A DNA stretch of 64,000 nucleotides, from NCBI GenBank assembly GCA_948144175.1, contig CANXME010002090.1, positions 201,501 through 265,500 of the forward strand. The letters are read 5' to 3'. The notes below the pieces were generated by a model. It searched no databases. It was not told where the DNA came from and saw only the letters and a list, made by a program, of their open reading frames with translations. The position numbers and the translations under genes were made by a program. The DNA is from Closterium sp. NIES-65 (Eukaryota > Streptophyta > Zygnematophyceae > Desmidiales > Closteriaceae). Of this stretch, positions 32,159 through 43,461 are shown piece after piece (the stretch's first letter is position 1; each line of letters starts with the position of its first letter).

Positions 32159-33823
32159 TGGCTTATATATCGGGTATCCCTCAGGGAAGCAACAGAAGCT
32201 AAATGGGACTTCACTACGGGTTCTACGATGGACTGGGGTTGGGAAGGATGCGGAAAGGAAAGCTACAACAATGACTGGCAATGAACAAATGAAAGAATGG
32301 CTGCTGGAGTTCGAGCGTGGAGTGGAGTGGGATGGGATGACGGGAGGAAGCATGTGTAGAAGCTGCTTTCATCATGACACATTGCTGGCACCTCGAGATG
32401 AGAGATGAGATGAGATGAGACCAGCCACCTTCTGCTTCGCTGTCCCGTCTAGCATTCCACAAATCAGCAACTAAGGCTCACCCACCCATAAATTTTCCCC
32501 AGAAAAAATGGAAGGAAGGTGAAACATGGAGGGGAACCGTTGGGGCTGGATAAAAACATCCCTGCCTCTAAAATCCGGTGGGTATTGTCCTTTTGGTTCG
32601 GCTTCGTTGGGTCTTTCCGTTGCACTCCCCACCGCCATTCCTTGGAGCCATGTTACGGTTTTTTACATTTGGCATTTTGCCTGGTTCCTGCTGGCGCTGC
32701 CGCGGTGGTTATGGCTCCAGCCAAATCCACGTCAACTTCAGATGTTTTGGCTGGGCCCCTTAGAAAACCATGATCCTTGTCATCCAAATTTTGGCCGGGC
32801 ACCTAATGGAAACCATGATTCTCATGGGAAACAATCTGTTCCGTGATCCTAAAAAGTGCGGTCCGTCGCTACAGAACAAAAGGACTGGAAAGTACTGGAG
32901 CCTAGGGGAATCTGACGATCTGAAATCGGGACGAATATCGGGACCTTCTCTCTCCCGAAACAAGTCAGGACTTTGGGGTGTATTCCAGAATCTCGCCGTG
33001 GCATACCTTCTACAAGGGGAACTGAGTGTCCCCATCGCTTAGGTGGCCCCTAAGCGACTTCCTATCTGTAGCCCTCCTTGTCTCTGGTACTTGACGGTAG
33101 GGTACTGTAATTAATGAACAATATTTCCACTTGAAACCTGTATATTATTGTTCGTAGTAACCCTTATGTTCTCACGTAAACTGTACATGCTAGAATATTT
33201 GGGCTGTACTCCAGCAGCAAAAAAACTGCAAGTTGGCAACAACAACACTTTTTGTTGCCAAGCGGGTCGGTTCAGGCCAGCATTGAGTTCCTCGGTGTTT
33301 GGGAGGAAGGGTCATTTTCGTGTAGTTGTCTTCGAGCGATTCTTTCTAGAGAGGAATGTTATAAGCTGTGAAAGAGAAGGGCAAAATTGTTCCCCATAGT
33401 GGCGGGTTTAGGGTTGTGCAAACCTTCAAACGAACCCTCGACAAAAAAAAGGTACATCCCGGCCTAAGGAAGTTGTGCACACCACCTGAGATAGCATCGA
33501 TCGAAGGCGATCCATGATTTCTTGGAAGGATGTCTAGTCGATGCAATTAGGGGCAATTTGCCTATTGCGATCAATAACTTGATCTGATTTGATTCATTTA
33601 CTTGATCCAGCGCAATCGATTGTGATCAGTAGATCTGGTTGGATCGTGTCTCCTTTGAAATACCGGCAATAAAGAATTACCCCAACCAAACTTTGCTTGG
33701 GCTCGCCCCTTATGTAAATGAATGAAGCCCGAGGTCAGCATGGCAAAGTGGTTTTTGTATTTTGGGCTTAAAAACATTATTTGGCAGAGCAGCGAGAATT
33801 GTATTTATTGAGACTACCCTGGC
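32159..33823. other. Intergenic, kinase promoter side
   Basis: Upstream flank of the U-box kinase followed by DNA in which I recognise no gene. A GAGATGAGAT run lies at 32396-32420. The 33720-33740 stretch (CCCGAGGTCAGCATGG) recurs at 59932, so it may belong to a dispersed repeat. Confidence 0.45.
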
Positions 33824-33885
33824 GAAGCTGTCAGCAGAACAAACGAGAATGGTGAAACTAATAGCATGCAGGAGTACAAGTAGTA

Positions 33886-34169
33886 GGTACATTCCGTTCA
33901 GGACATGTCACAAACGTATTTGTGACTAATTGTGATACGCCGAAAATCATCAACAAGAGTATCCAACCACTCCTGATAAGACATCTGGCTAAATCGCGAC
34001 TGTTTATGGTTTGAAGTTTCACAATTAGTCACGATTATGATATGAATGTATCACAATAAGCCACGAACATTGTTTTCGGAGTATCACAATTAATCATCGG
34101 AGAGTCACAATTAGTAACAAATACGTTTGTGACACTTTCTTTTGTGACATGTCTTAGCGGAATGTACCC
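33886..34169. mobile_element. MITE inserted in the 3' LTR of element 2
   Basis: About 284 bp with terminal inverted repeats: GGTACATTCCG outer, then GACATGTCACAAA and ACAAACGTATTTGT further in. A TA duplication flanks it (33884-33885 and 34170-34171), as for Stowaway/mariner MITEs. LTR sequence resumes on both sides (GAGTACAAGTAG left, ACCCTGATAGGG right). The centre contains several more CACAATTAGT-type motifs. No coding capacity. Confidence 0.75.
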
Positions 34170-34467
34170 TAAACCCTGATAGGGCTGTACCCCATATGGG
34201 CTACCCCACTACAGCCTACACAACATGATAGTTTGACACACCCCCATAGGCAAAATGGGGGAGAACAAGGGGTCACAAGACCAGTCAAGAAAAGCAAAGC
34301 AAGCTCAGGGTGGATCACGAAGTCACCACAGACTCTGAGCACAAGCAAATGGCCACAAGGCTAGTTCACATGCAGAGTTATATGATGGAGATCAAGCAGT
34401 ACAGTGATAAAAACATAGCAAGTGCAAGCATGCAGATATCTATGTATAGATTTCACTATAAGCAAAG

Positions 34468-37400
34468 TCAAGAAGTGAACAAGTGAGACCAAGTAGGCAC
34501 AAGGCCTAGAACAGTACAGAAACGTTGATGATCACAAAGCTGAAGTGCCTTGGTGAAGATATCAACTGTGTTGGCCCGAGAGGCCACGTAAGCAAGACGA
34601 AGCTGACCATGCTGCTGCAACTCTCGAGCAAGGAAGTAACGCAAAGCGATGTGCTTCGTCCTGTGATCTAGTTTGTGCTCCTGACACAAGGCAATCATGG
34701 CCTTATTATCGACGTACAGAACTGGAGGAGAACGAGGCCGCTCTCCTGAGTCGGTCAGCAGGTAGGTGAGCCAGCGTAACTCCTGTGCAGCCATGGCCCC
34801 TTCGTAGATCTCAGCCTCACAACTGGAGCTGACAACAAAAGACGAGCGGGTAGACCGCCAAGAGACAGAGCCGGAGCCAAGGCTGAAAGTGTAACCCTGT
34901 GACGATCGCTGCGTAGCCAAGAAGCGTATGCGTGTCCAGTGAGGACAACTGGACCTCGTCCTCCAAGCACAAGCCCCATGCCCGACGTACTGCCCTCTTA
35001 GCGGCCTTCTAGTGCTGTCGTCGGTGTCTCCCGGGCGTAACGTAGAGTGTTAGAATGCTAAGAGGGTAGGCAAGGTCAGGTCGAGTGCAGGTCATCAGGT
35101 ACATGAGGCAGCCCCCAAGTTCTGGATACGGGTCACTCGGCTCTACGGACTCGTCCGAAGGTGGAGCTGAGAGCGAGTGACCGATAGGCAGAGGAGTGGA
35201 CTGTGGCGAGGAACACTCGAAGCGAAAGCGCTGAAGGACCTGCAGCACCATGTGTGACTGACTCAAGGTAATGGTGCGCCGTGCTCTGTCCCGGGTGATC
35301 TGCAAGCCAAGATAGCTGCGCAACTCATCCAGGTCTGTGCATGTGTGTCTCTCCTGCATCTCCGACTTCACTAGGGCCATTCCCTCAGTGTCAGCAATGG
35401 CAAAGACCAAGTCATCGACGCATACGAGGATGTAGAACGGCGGCAGCGAAGTGATAGTGCGTAGAAACAGCGACGAGTCAGCAGTGGAAGGAGCAAACCC
35501 AAGAGCCGAAAGTGTCGTTCTCAGCGTGTCGTGCCACTCGCGAGGCGCTTGGCGAAGACCGTAGACTGGCCACCGGAGGCTCCACTGGGTTGTCAGAATC
35601 CCAACCACTTGACCATTGGGATAAAAGAGCCTTGTTAAGTAGCGGGTTAGTGCGCCTATAACCCCCCCAGGACAACGAGCCTGTAACCCTTCCCTGGGAT
35701 CAATCGAGGATCTCCAGTGGACCTCTGACACCCCCCCCGCACTGAGATGCTCGAAGTGCACACATTGGGATTTGAACCCGAGACCGCTCGGATACCATGT
35801 CAGATTCCCAACCACTAGACCATTGGGATAAAAGGGTTTGTTAAGTAGCAGGTCAGTGCGCCCATAATCCCCCAGGCCAACATGTCTGTAACCCTTCCCT
35901 AGGATCAATCGGGGATCACTAGTGGACCTTTGACATGGGTACCCGCAGGAAACGGCTCAGTGAAGCCAGGTGGGCGGCGCAGCCAGATCTCCTCGTGCAG
36001 GCTGCCGTATAAAAAAGTTGAGCTGAAGTCAAGAGAGTGAAGCTCGTAGTCACGCTGAGCGGCGACGTGCAGCACCATCCGAAGAGTGGTCATCTTCGGG
36101 GTAGGGGAGAAGGTCTGGAAGAAATCAACTCCCTATCACTGACTGGAGCCTCGTACAACGTAACGCGCCTTGAAGACAGGCGGAGAACCGGACGGCCGCT
36201 TCACCCTGAAAATCCACATGCCATCGACTATGTCCGCCCCATGAGGGGGAACTGCGTCGACATAAGTGCCTGTGGACTTCCAGGATGCCATCTCTGCGTC
36301 CATGGCTGTCTGCCACTCAGAAGAGTAGGGACTCTCTATCGCCTCTGCGTAAGAGCGCTGGGTCGGGATGTCTAGTGCATCCGGGTCTCCCTTAGGGGCA
36401 ATCAGCGTGGACACGAGATGAGGTACAGCAGCTGAAAAACACTCAAAGTCCTCCTGCCTGTCCACAAGGACGGCCGTGCCCAAAGCACACTCACCCCCGA
36501 CGGACGGAGGACAGACAGACTCAGACTCAGCAACAAGGCTAGCGGCGTAGTCGAGACGACAGGCGGCAGCAAAGTCAACAAGCTCAGCAACTAGGGCAGA
36601 CATTGCAGTGGACTCAAACGAAGGGTCAGTGACAAGAGTGGTGAGAAGACGAGTGATAGTGGGACTAGTAGCACGTGCAAGGTCTGACGCAGGGTCAGAA
36701 ACGTCAGGAAGAGAGAACGCAGGAGGAGACGACAGAGGGACACGCTGTGGAACAGAGGAAGGACGAAGTGCCAAAGGGTGTGGGCGGGGACATGAGGAGG
36801 ACGCTGCCGAGGAACACGACAACCAGTGCGAACAGCACGAACAGGCGATGCAGGGCGAGACGCACGCTCACGATGCTCTGTAGGACCTCTTGTTTGCTCA
36901 GTGTAAGGAGAAGGAGCAGGAAGTGGGGAGGGTGGCTGTAACTGCGGCTGCGACTGGTCAGGCGGTGGACACAGTAAGGGAGGACTAAGGTCAGTAGAAG
37001 ACGGGAGACCAAGAACCTGCTGAAGTAGTGGAACAAAGTACGGTCGCGGCCGCACAATGCCTTAAGAACCAGCACTGACAGCACCAGCACCCCCAGGGCC
37101 AGCACCTCCAGCTCCAGGGTCTCCATCTCTTACGCATGCAGCACTACCAGCTCCAGCAGCTCCAGCTCCAGAGCCTCCAGCTCCAACTCTTGCAGCACCC
37201 CCAGCTCTAGCACCTCCAGTACGAGTACCTCCGTGACCAGTGGCTCCAACACCTCCAATAGCTTCACCTCCAGCGCCTCTAGCTCCAACTCATGCAGCAC
37301 TCTCAGCTCCAGCAGCTCCAGTACCTCTAGTACGAGCACCTCCAGGACCAGTAGCTCCAGTGCCTCAAGCAGCTCCAGCTCCAGCGCCTCCAGCGCCAAC

Positions 37401-39430
37401 TCCTACAGCAACCCCAACTCTAGTAGCTCCAGTACCTCCAGCTCCAGGGCCTCCAACGGCAGACCCCCCAACTCCAGCAGCACCACTCCGAAGGCTCTAG
37501 CGCCGAGCAAACAACTCGAGCGGCTACAGTGGAGAGAGAGGCTCCCGTCGCGACGAGGCACCTATAGGACCTCCACGCTCAACACGCAGAGGCTCAGCAC
37601 CCCCCGGCTCAGCATCCCCAGCCTCCGCACGCTCAGGCTCAGCACCCCCAGGCTCCGCACCTTCAGACTCAGCAACCCCAGGCTCAGCACCCCTAGGCTC
37701 TGCGCGCTCAGGCTCAGCACCCCCAGGCTCCGCATGCTTAGGCTCAGCACCCCCAGATGCAACACCCCTAGCAGCACCACCTCCAGCAACACCAGAGTCG
37801 ACAGCGGCCTCGACGGGCTCGACAGGGTCTACCTGAGACACACCTGAGGGAGCAAGACCATGAGGGGGGAGGGGGTTTACCGGAGGACCTGGTGCGAGAA
37901 AGAGCGGCGAGGGGGGGGGGAGAGGAGCAGTGCGGTAGGGGAAGAGACAGTAAAAGGGAACCGAATCGTCAAACGTGACGTCGTGAGAGGTCAGGACACG
38001 GCGCGAGGTGGAGTGGTAAAACTTCTAGCTAGGCCCGTCAAGGGGGAAGCTAAGGAAGACGCAGGGAATGGCGCGGGAGGAGAGCTTGCCCGCGAACGTA
38101 TCGCGGACAAAGGCACGAGAGCCCCAGACCCGGAATACCAACGCATCGCCAACCTTCCCTGTCCAACGCAGTGTAGGCGAGGTCTCTGGCAAGGAGACAC
38201 GGGGCCAAAGGTTGAGCTGATGCGCAGCGTACCGGACCGCGAACGATCACAGAAAATGGGCGGCAGCCGCATGGATCATGGAGGTACGAGCGACCTCCAT
38301 GACTAAGCCAATGCAGCGCTCAGCAACCCCATTCTGCTGCGGAGAGGCCGGAAGCGTGAACGATTGGGTGATGCCTTTCCCACGACAAGAGTCCCGCAAG
38401 AGGTCGGAGGCAAACTCACCACCTCTGTCAGAGTGCAGACGTAGGACAGGAAGGTCCGTGTCGAACCGCTCGCGGAGTTGGAGACGGACGGCGCGGATTC
38501 AAGGGATCAAGACATCAGGGACCTCTCCCTTGCTGCACAAGGAAAAGACCATGGTGTAACGCGATTAGTCGTCAACAACCAGTAGGAAGTAGCGCTCGCG
38601 GCCCTATCCACAAACGCGGGCTGGGCCCCACACGTCCATGTGGAGAGTCTACAGGGGAGTAGTCGTTGGGGAAAACAAGGATGAGTGAGGAGCGGCGCGC
38701 TGCCGCCCCTCGACACAGGGAAAGCAGGGAGGGGCAGGCGAGGGTGGGAGGGGAGGCAGAGACCTGGGAAGACCAGAGACGAGGAGACGGGAGTGCATGC
38801 CACGGAGGCGTGGCACGGAGGGGTGATCAAGGCAGTGGTGCCAAAGGAGCGTCTGGTGCGACAGGGCACGACACAAACAGGGGGCCTCTAGCTGACCTGA
38901 CGCGGACGCAGATGCAGGTACCTGAGGAGGCTCAGTAGTCAGTGTGTACAGACTCGACCTTGGCCGACGGGTGAACGTGGCCATGTGACGGCCAGTCCGG
39001 GAGCACGTACAGATCGCCACACGCTGTCCTCCAGGGGTAAAGGTATCAACCCAATCATCCTGAAGGATGGCGTTGCTCACCAAGTTCGCAGAGAACGAGG
39101 GGAGTTGAAGACCTGATAGTGAGCCATACGGAACCGCCGGACACAAGAGAACAGTGGAGGAACGTGCAAGAACCGGGCCCCCAGAGGGGTCAGCCAGAGA
39201 GACTGCAACCGGTGCTACGAGTGGTGTGACTGCCAGAGAGAAGCAGCGGGAAGCACCAAAGTCAAGCGTGAAGGTGTGCAAGGCCGCAGCAAGCGCAGTA
39301 CCAGAGAGCGCAGACTCACTAGCACCTAGAGCAGCAGTCTCTATACCTGGGTCGGGCGGCATACACAGGTAACGGTCACCCTCAGCAGTAACAGTCAATG
39401 CATACATGGCAGCAAGGATAGCATCATAAT
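34468..39430 (-). pseudogene. Fragmented copia pol of element 2
   Basis: Reading on the minus strand: protease with DFGAS in place of DSGAS (about 39260), pre-integrase LLWHHCLDHPSVPRLRG, integrase fragments, the Glu/Pro/Gly/Ala linker (37100-37850), RT (36136-36380, 36093-35941 and, beyond the TRIM, 35590-35009) with CVDDLVFA instead of YVDD, and RNase H (34920-34468, SSCEAEIYEG). Multiple stops and frameshifts make it non-functional. Confidence 0.85.
35591..35935 (-). mobile_element. TRIM retroelement (miniature LTR element) with tRNA-like promoter
   Basis: 345 bp: LTRs at 35591-35731 and 35798-35935 and only 66 bp between them. Target duplication TGGGT on both sides (35586-35590, 35936-35940); removing it restores element 2's RT sequence. 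On the minus strand the 5' LTR ends TTTGACA... reading into TGGTATCCGAGC, an initiator-Met primer site, and a G tract precedes the 3' LTR. A tRNA-like A box (GGTCTAGTGGTTGGGA, 35806-35822) in the LTR and a B box (GGGTTCAAATCCC, 35767-35779) beyond the primer site have tRNA-like spacing. No protein is encoded. Confidence 0.9.
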
Positions 39431-39508
39431 TAAGAGCAAAGATATCCCCACTACAGCCTACACAACGTGATAGTTTGACAGAAGCATCTCACATGTTCAT
39501 CACACAAT

Positions 39509-39883
39509 TGTTAGAACCCCAACCACTAGACCATTGGGATAAAAGGGCTTGTTTCAGTAGCGGGTCATTTCGCCCATAACCCCCTAAGCTTACATGCCTG
39601 TAACCCTCCTAGGATCATTCGGGGATCTCACACTGCAGCTCTACTGACACCCCCCCACACAGGGAGGCCCAAGACTGAGCACAGCGGCAATGACTTGCAT
39701 GTGCATACACCTGGATTCGAATCCGAGACCGCTCTGATACCATGTCAGAATCACAACCACTAGACCATTGGGATAAAAGGGCTTGTTCGTATAGCGGGTC
39801 CGTGCGCCCATAACTCCCCAGGCTAACATGCCTGTAACCCCTCTAGGATCATTCGGGGATCTCACAGTGCAACTCTACTGACA
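39509..39883 (-). mobile_element. Second TRIM copy
   Basis: 375 bp, LTRs 39509-39649 and 39743-39883 (141 bp each), flanked by ACAAT (39504-39508 and 39884-39888). Primer site TGGTATCAGAGC and polypurine tract GTGTGGGGGGG on the minus strand. It is of the same family as the copy at 35591, and the A box (39751-39767) and B box (39713-39725) are kept although neighbouring bases differ. Confidence 0.92.
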
Positions 39884-39888
39884 ACAAT

Positions 39889-40435
39889 GAGTGTATTCGA
39901 AGGCTGACGATACGGGCGACAACCAAGGCGATCCGTCAGGTGCCAATGAGTGCAACCAATTAGGATGCTGGAATTGCGAACGTACATACGAACATAGCAA
40001 CACAACCAATCAGGGTAGGGGAAACATGAAAACTGGGAGATACAATACGGTGTTGGTGTCAAAGGAGTCTGCCGAAAGGTAGGTAGGAGAAAAACGCACC
40101 ACCAACCATGAATGTGCATACCAACGAGAATGCCAATTCGACGATTCTTACGAGTTAGACGCACGATTGCCTACAGTGCATGGTAAGAGGCAGGCGTATA
40201 TGGCAAAAAAATGCGTCGTGCATGCATTTTATGCTACATCCAGCTGTCATCCGAGTTGAGAAGTGTCCGTTGCAACGTGTTAGCGACCACAGTAATGGAG
40301 TAGATCGACATAAAGAAGGAAACATCTTGTGCACACAGAAGGGTGTAGTGACGCGTTTTAGTAATAGGCACAGACCCGCAGGGCCGTTGCGAATGAATCA
40401 TTTAGACCAACACATTAGGACGGCGGGAGCATCAA
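39889..40435. other. Unassigned spacer
   Basis: Between the second TRIM and element 3. No gene or element ends recognised. Confidence 0.4.
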
Positions 40436-41590
40436 ACGCCCACACCTTCACACTTGACTCGGGGGCTTCTCGCTCCTTCTTTCGAGACCGCACCACACTC
40501 ACGCCGCTTGGTCGGCCGGTTGCAGTCTCCCTGGCAGACCCCTCTGGGGGTCCTGTCCTCTCTCACTTCTCCACTGTCCTCCCGTGTCCGGCTGCCCCCT
40601 CGGGCACCTTGTCTGGTCTGTACCTCCCCTCGTTCTCGACGAACTTGGTGAGTGGTGCTGACCTGCACGATGCGGGGGTTCACCAGTTCACTCCTGAGAG
40701 TCAGCGGGTGACCCACTGCTCGGATGCCCGCACAGGCCGACACCTGGCCACGTTTTTACGCAGGTCGGGGTCGAGTCTCTACACCCTGACCACTGCGTCT
40801 CCTCCTATCTCTGCGTCTGGCCAGGTAGCTGCGTCGGGTCAGGTGTTTGCTGCTGCGTCCAGGTCTGGTTCTGAGTCTGCCCCCTGCTAGTGTCGCCTCC
40901 TGTCTCACGAGACTCTCCTCTGGCACCACCGTCTTGGTCACCCCTCCCTGCCTCGTCTTCGGGGCATGGCCTCCCGTGTCCTTGTCTCTGGTCTCCCCCA
41001 GTCCCTCCCTCCCCTTCCTTCGGGGCCTGGTCCTTCCTGTGTCCCCTGTGTCGAGGGGAGGCTCCGGGCTGCCCCTCACTCCTCTCAGTTTCCCCCGACA
41101 GAGGCTCCGCTGCAGACGCTTCACATGGACGTGTGGGGCCCGGCCCGCGTCCGTGGACAGGGTCACGAGCGCTACTTCCTGCTGGTGGTTGACGACTACT
41201 CACGTTACACCACAGTCTTCCCCTTGCGCAGCAAGGGTGATGTCACTGAGGTGTTGATCGACTGGATCCGCGCAGCTCGTCTCCAGCTCAGGAGGAGCTT
41301 CGGCTCGGACTTTCCTGTTCTGCGTCTGCACTCTGACCGAGGCGGAGAGTTCTCCTCAGGCCTTCTGCGAGCCTACTGTCGTGCGCGAGGCATCCACCAG
41401 ACCTTCACGCTTCCGGACTCTCCACAGCAAAATGGGATTGCTGAGCGCCGCATTGGCATGGTCATGGACGTCGCTCGTACGTCCATGATGCATGCGGCTG
41501 CCCCCCATTTTCTTTGGCCGTTTGCGGTTCGGTACGCGGCGCATCAGATCAACCTTCACCCCAGGGTCTCCCGGCCGGAGACCTCCCCAG

Positions 41591-41722
41591 TGTGAGAATG
41601 AGAACAAGAATGAATCAACTATGAATGAAGTGGGTACATATAGGAAACCCTAAATGGGTTGTACCCCCTATGGGATACCCCACTATAGCCTACACAACCG
41701 CATAAGCTAGAATGTTCTGACA
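41591..41722 (-). repeat. 3' LTR of element 4
   Basis: TGTGAGAATGAGAACAAG start, TGTTCTGACA end in plus orientation. Confidence 0.93.
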
Positions 41723-41934
41723 CACCCCCATAGGCAAAGTGGGGGAGAACAAGGGGTCACAAGAGCAGTCAAGGAAAGCAAAGCAAAGCAAGCTCAGGGT
41801 GGATCACAAAGTCACCACACAGTCTGAGCACAAGGTCAAGGCCACAAGGCCAGTTCACAAGCAAGAGTACACACATATATATAAAGCTAGACAAGCAAGA
41901 GCAGGTATACATATATGTGAGAGTACAAGCAAGG

Positions 41935-43449
41935 TCAAGAGGAGAGCAAGTGAGGCAAGACAGGCACAAGTCCCAGCTGAGTGCAGAAGCGCTGATGATC
42001 ACAAGGCGCAACTGCCTTGGTGAAGACATCAGCAGTGTTGGCCTCAGGGGCCACGTACGCAAGCCGCAACTGTCCACGCTGCTGTAGCTCACGAGCAAGG
42101 AAGTACCGGAGAGCAATGTGCTTCGTTCTGTGCTCCAGTCGCTGCTCTCGACACAAGGCCAGCATGGCCTTGTTGTCTACGTACACCACTGGAGGAGAAC
42201 GAGGCGACTCTCCAAGGTCAGTCAGCAGGTAGGTGAGCCAGCGAAGCTCCTGTGCAGCCATGGCCCCGGCGTAGATCTCAGCCTCACAACTGGAGCCGAG
42301 AACAGAAGACGAGCGGGTAGCCCGCCACGAAACAGAGCCGGAACCAAGGCTGAAGGTGTAACCCTGTGACGACCGCTGCGTAGCCTGGTCGTCAGCCCAA
42401 GAAGTGTCCGCGTGCCCAGTAAGGACCACTGGACTCCGCCCTCCAAGCACTAGCCCCATGCCCGACGTACTGCACAAGTAGCGCAACACCCTCTTCGTTG
42501 CAACCATGTGCTCTGGTCGGTGTCTCCCAGGAGCAACATAGCGTGCAAGAATGCTAAGAGGGTATGCAAGGTCAGGACGTGTGCAGGTCATCAGGTACAT
42601 GAGGCAGCCAACAAGCTCTGGGTACGAGCCACTCGACTCTACGGACTCATCCGAAGGCAGAGCTGAGAGCGAGTGGCGAGTAGGCAGAGGAGTGGCCTGA
42701 GGCGAGGAGTACGTGAAGCCGAAGCGCTGAAGGACCTGCTGCACCATGTGTGACTGAGTCAGGGTAATGGTGCGGCGTGCTCTGTCCCGGGTGATCTGCA
42801 GGCCAAGGTAGCTGCGCAGTTCACCCAGGTCTGTGCACGTGTGTCTCTTCTGCAGCTCGGACTTCACGTAGGCGAGTCCAGCAGTGTCAGCTGTGGCGAA
42901 GACCAAGTCGTCGACGTACACGAGGATGTAGAACGGCGGCAGAGAGGTGTCGGTGCGCAGAAACTGCGACGGGTCAGCAGTAGAAGGAGCAAACCCAAGA
43001 GCCGCAAGCGTAGTCCTCAGTGTGTCGTGCCACTCACGTGGCGCCTGGCGGAGACCGTAGACTGGACGCCGGAGACTCCACTGGGTACCAAGAGGGAAAG
43101 ACCCAGTGAAGCCAGGTGGGCGACGCAGCCAGATCTCCTCGTGCAGGCTGCCCTGCAAGAAAGCTGTGCTGAAGTCGAGAGAGTGCAGCATGTAGTCACG
43201 GTGAGCAGCAACGTGCAGCAGTACCCGAAGAGTGGTCATCTTCGGGGTGGGGGAGAAGGTCTGAAAGTAGTCAACTCCCTGCTGGTGACTGAAGCCACGA
43301 GCCACGTAACGCGCCTTGAAGACAGGCGGAGAACCCGGCGGCCGCTTCACCCTGAAGATCCACATGCCACTGACGATGTTCGCCCCAGGAGGGGGGACAG
43401 CGTCAACGTAGGTGCCTGTGGACTTCCAGGAAGCCATCTCTGCATCCAT
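41935..43449 (-). CDS. Copia RT and RNase H of element 4, after the amber codon
   Basis: Same frame as the upstream gag-pol, four codons after the TAG. RT motifs: FKARYVARGF, LDFSTAFLQGSL, LRQAPREWHDTL and YVDDLVFA (about 42910); RNase H motifs: GHADTSWADD, SSCEAEIYAGAMAAQELRW and YVDNKAMLAL. 504 residues from the Met in MDAEMASWKST. If TAG were read through (as CAG in element 1), gag-pol would be one polyprotein of about 1980 residues. Confidence 0.9.
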   Translation of the reverse strand: MDAEMASWKSTGTYVDAVPPPGANIVSGMWIFRVKRPPGSPPVFKARYVARGFSHQQGVDYFQTFSPTPKMTTLRVLLHVAAHRDYMLHSLDFSTAFLQGSLHEEIWLRRPPGFTGSFPLGTQWSLRRPVYGLRQAPREWHDTLRTTLAALGFAPSTADPSQFLRTDTSLPPFYILVYVDDLVFATADTAGLAYVKSELQKRHTCTDLGELRSYLGLQITRDRARRTITLTQSHMVQQVLQRFGFTYSSPQATPLPTRHSLSALPSDESVESSGSYPELVGCLMYLMTCTRPDLAYPLSILARYVAPGRHRPEHMVATKRVLRYLCSTSGMGLVLGGRSPVVLTGHADTSWADDQATQRSSQGYTFSLGSGSVSWRATRSSSVLGSSCEAEIYAGAMAAQELRWLTYLLTDLGESPRSPPVVYVDNKAMLALCREQRLEHRTKHIALRYFLARELQQRGQLRLAYVAPEANTADVFTKAVAPCDHQRFCTQLGLVPVLPHLLSS

Positions 43450-43461
43450 AGCTGCCTGCCA

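Larger units (their letters stand above)
33829..39480 (-). mobile_element. Ty1/copia element 2, decayed, with nested insertions
   Basis: Flanked by the 5-bp duplication GAAGC (33824-33828 and 39481-39485). The 3' LTR (33829-34238) is interrupted by a MITE. The opposite LTR survives only as about 35 bp (39446-39480) fused directly to the protease-proximal part of pol, so the rest of that LTR, the leader and gag are deleted. Pol is interrupted by a TRIM at 35591-35935. The purine tract next to the 3' LTR reads CCTATGGGGGTG on the minus strand, as in elements 1 and 4. Confidence 0.88.

Noticed and set aside
40180..40890. A free-standing 236-codon gene
   Set aside because: Only the part from about 40436 has homology (copia protease to pre-integrase); the first 85 codons are spacer.
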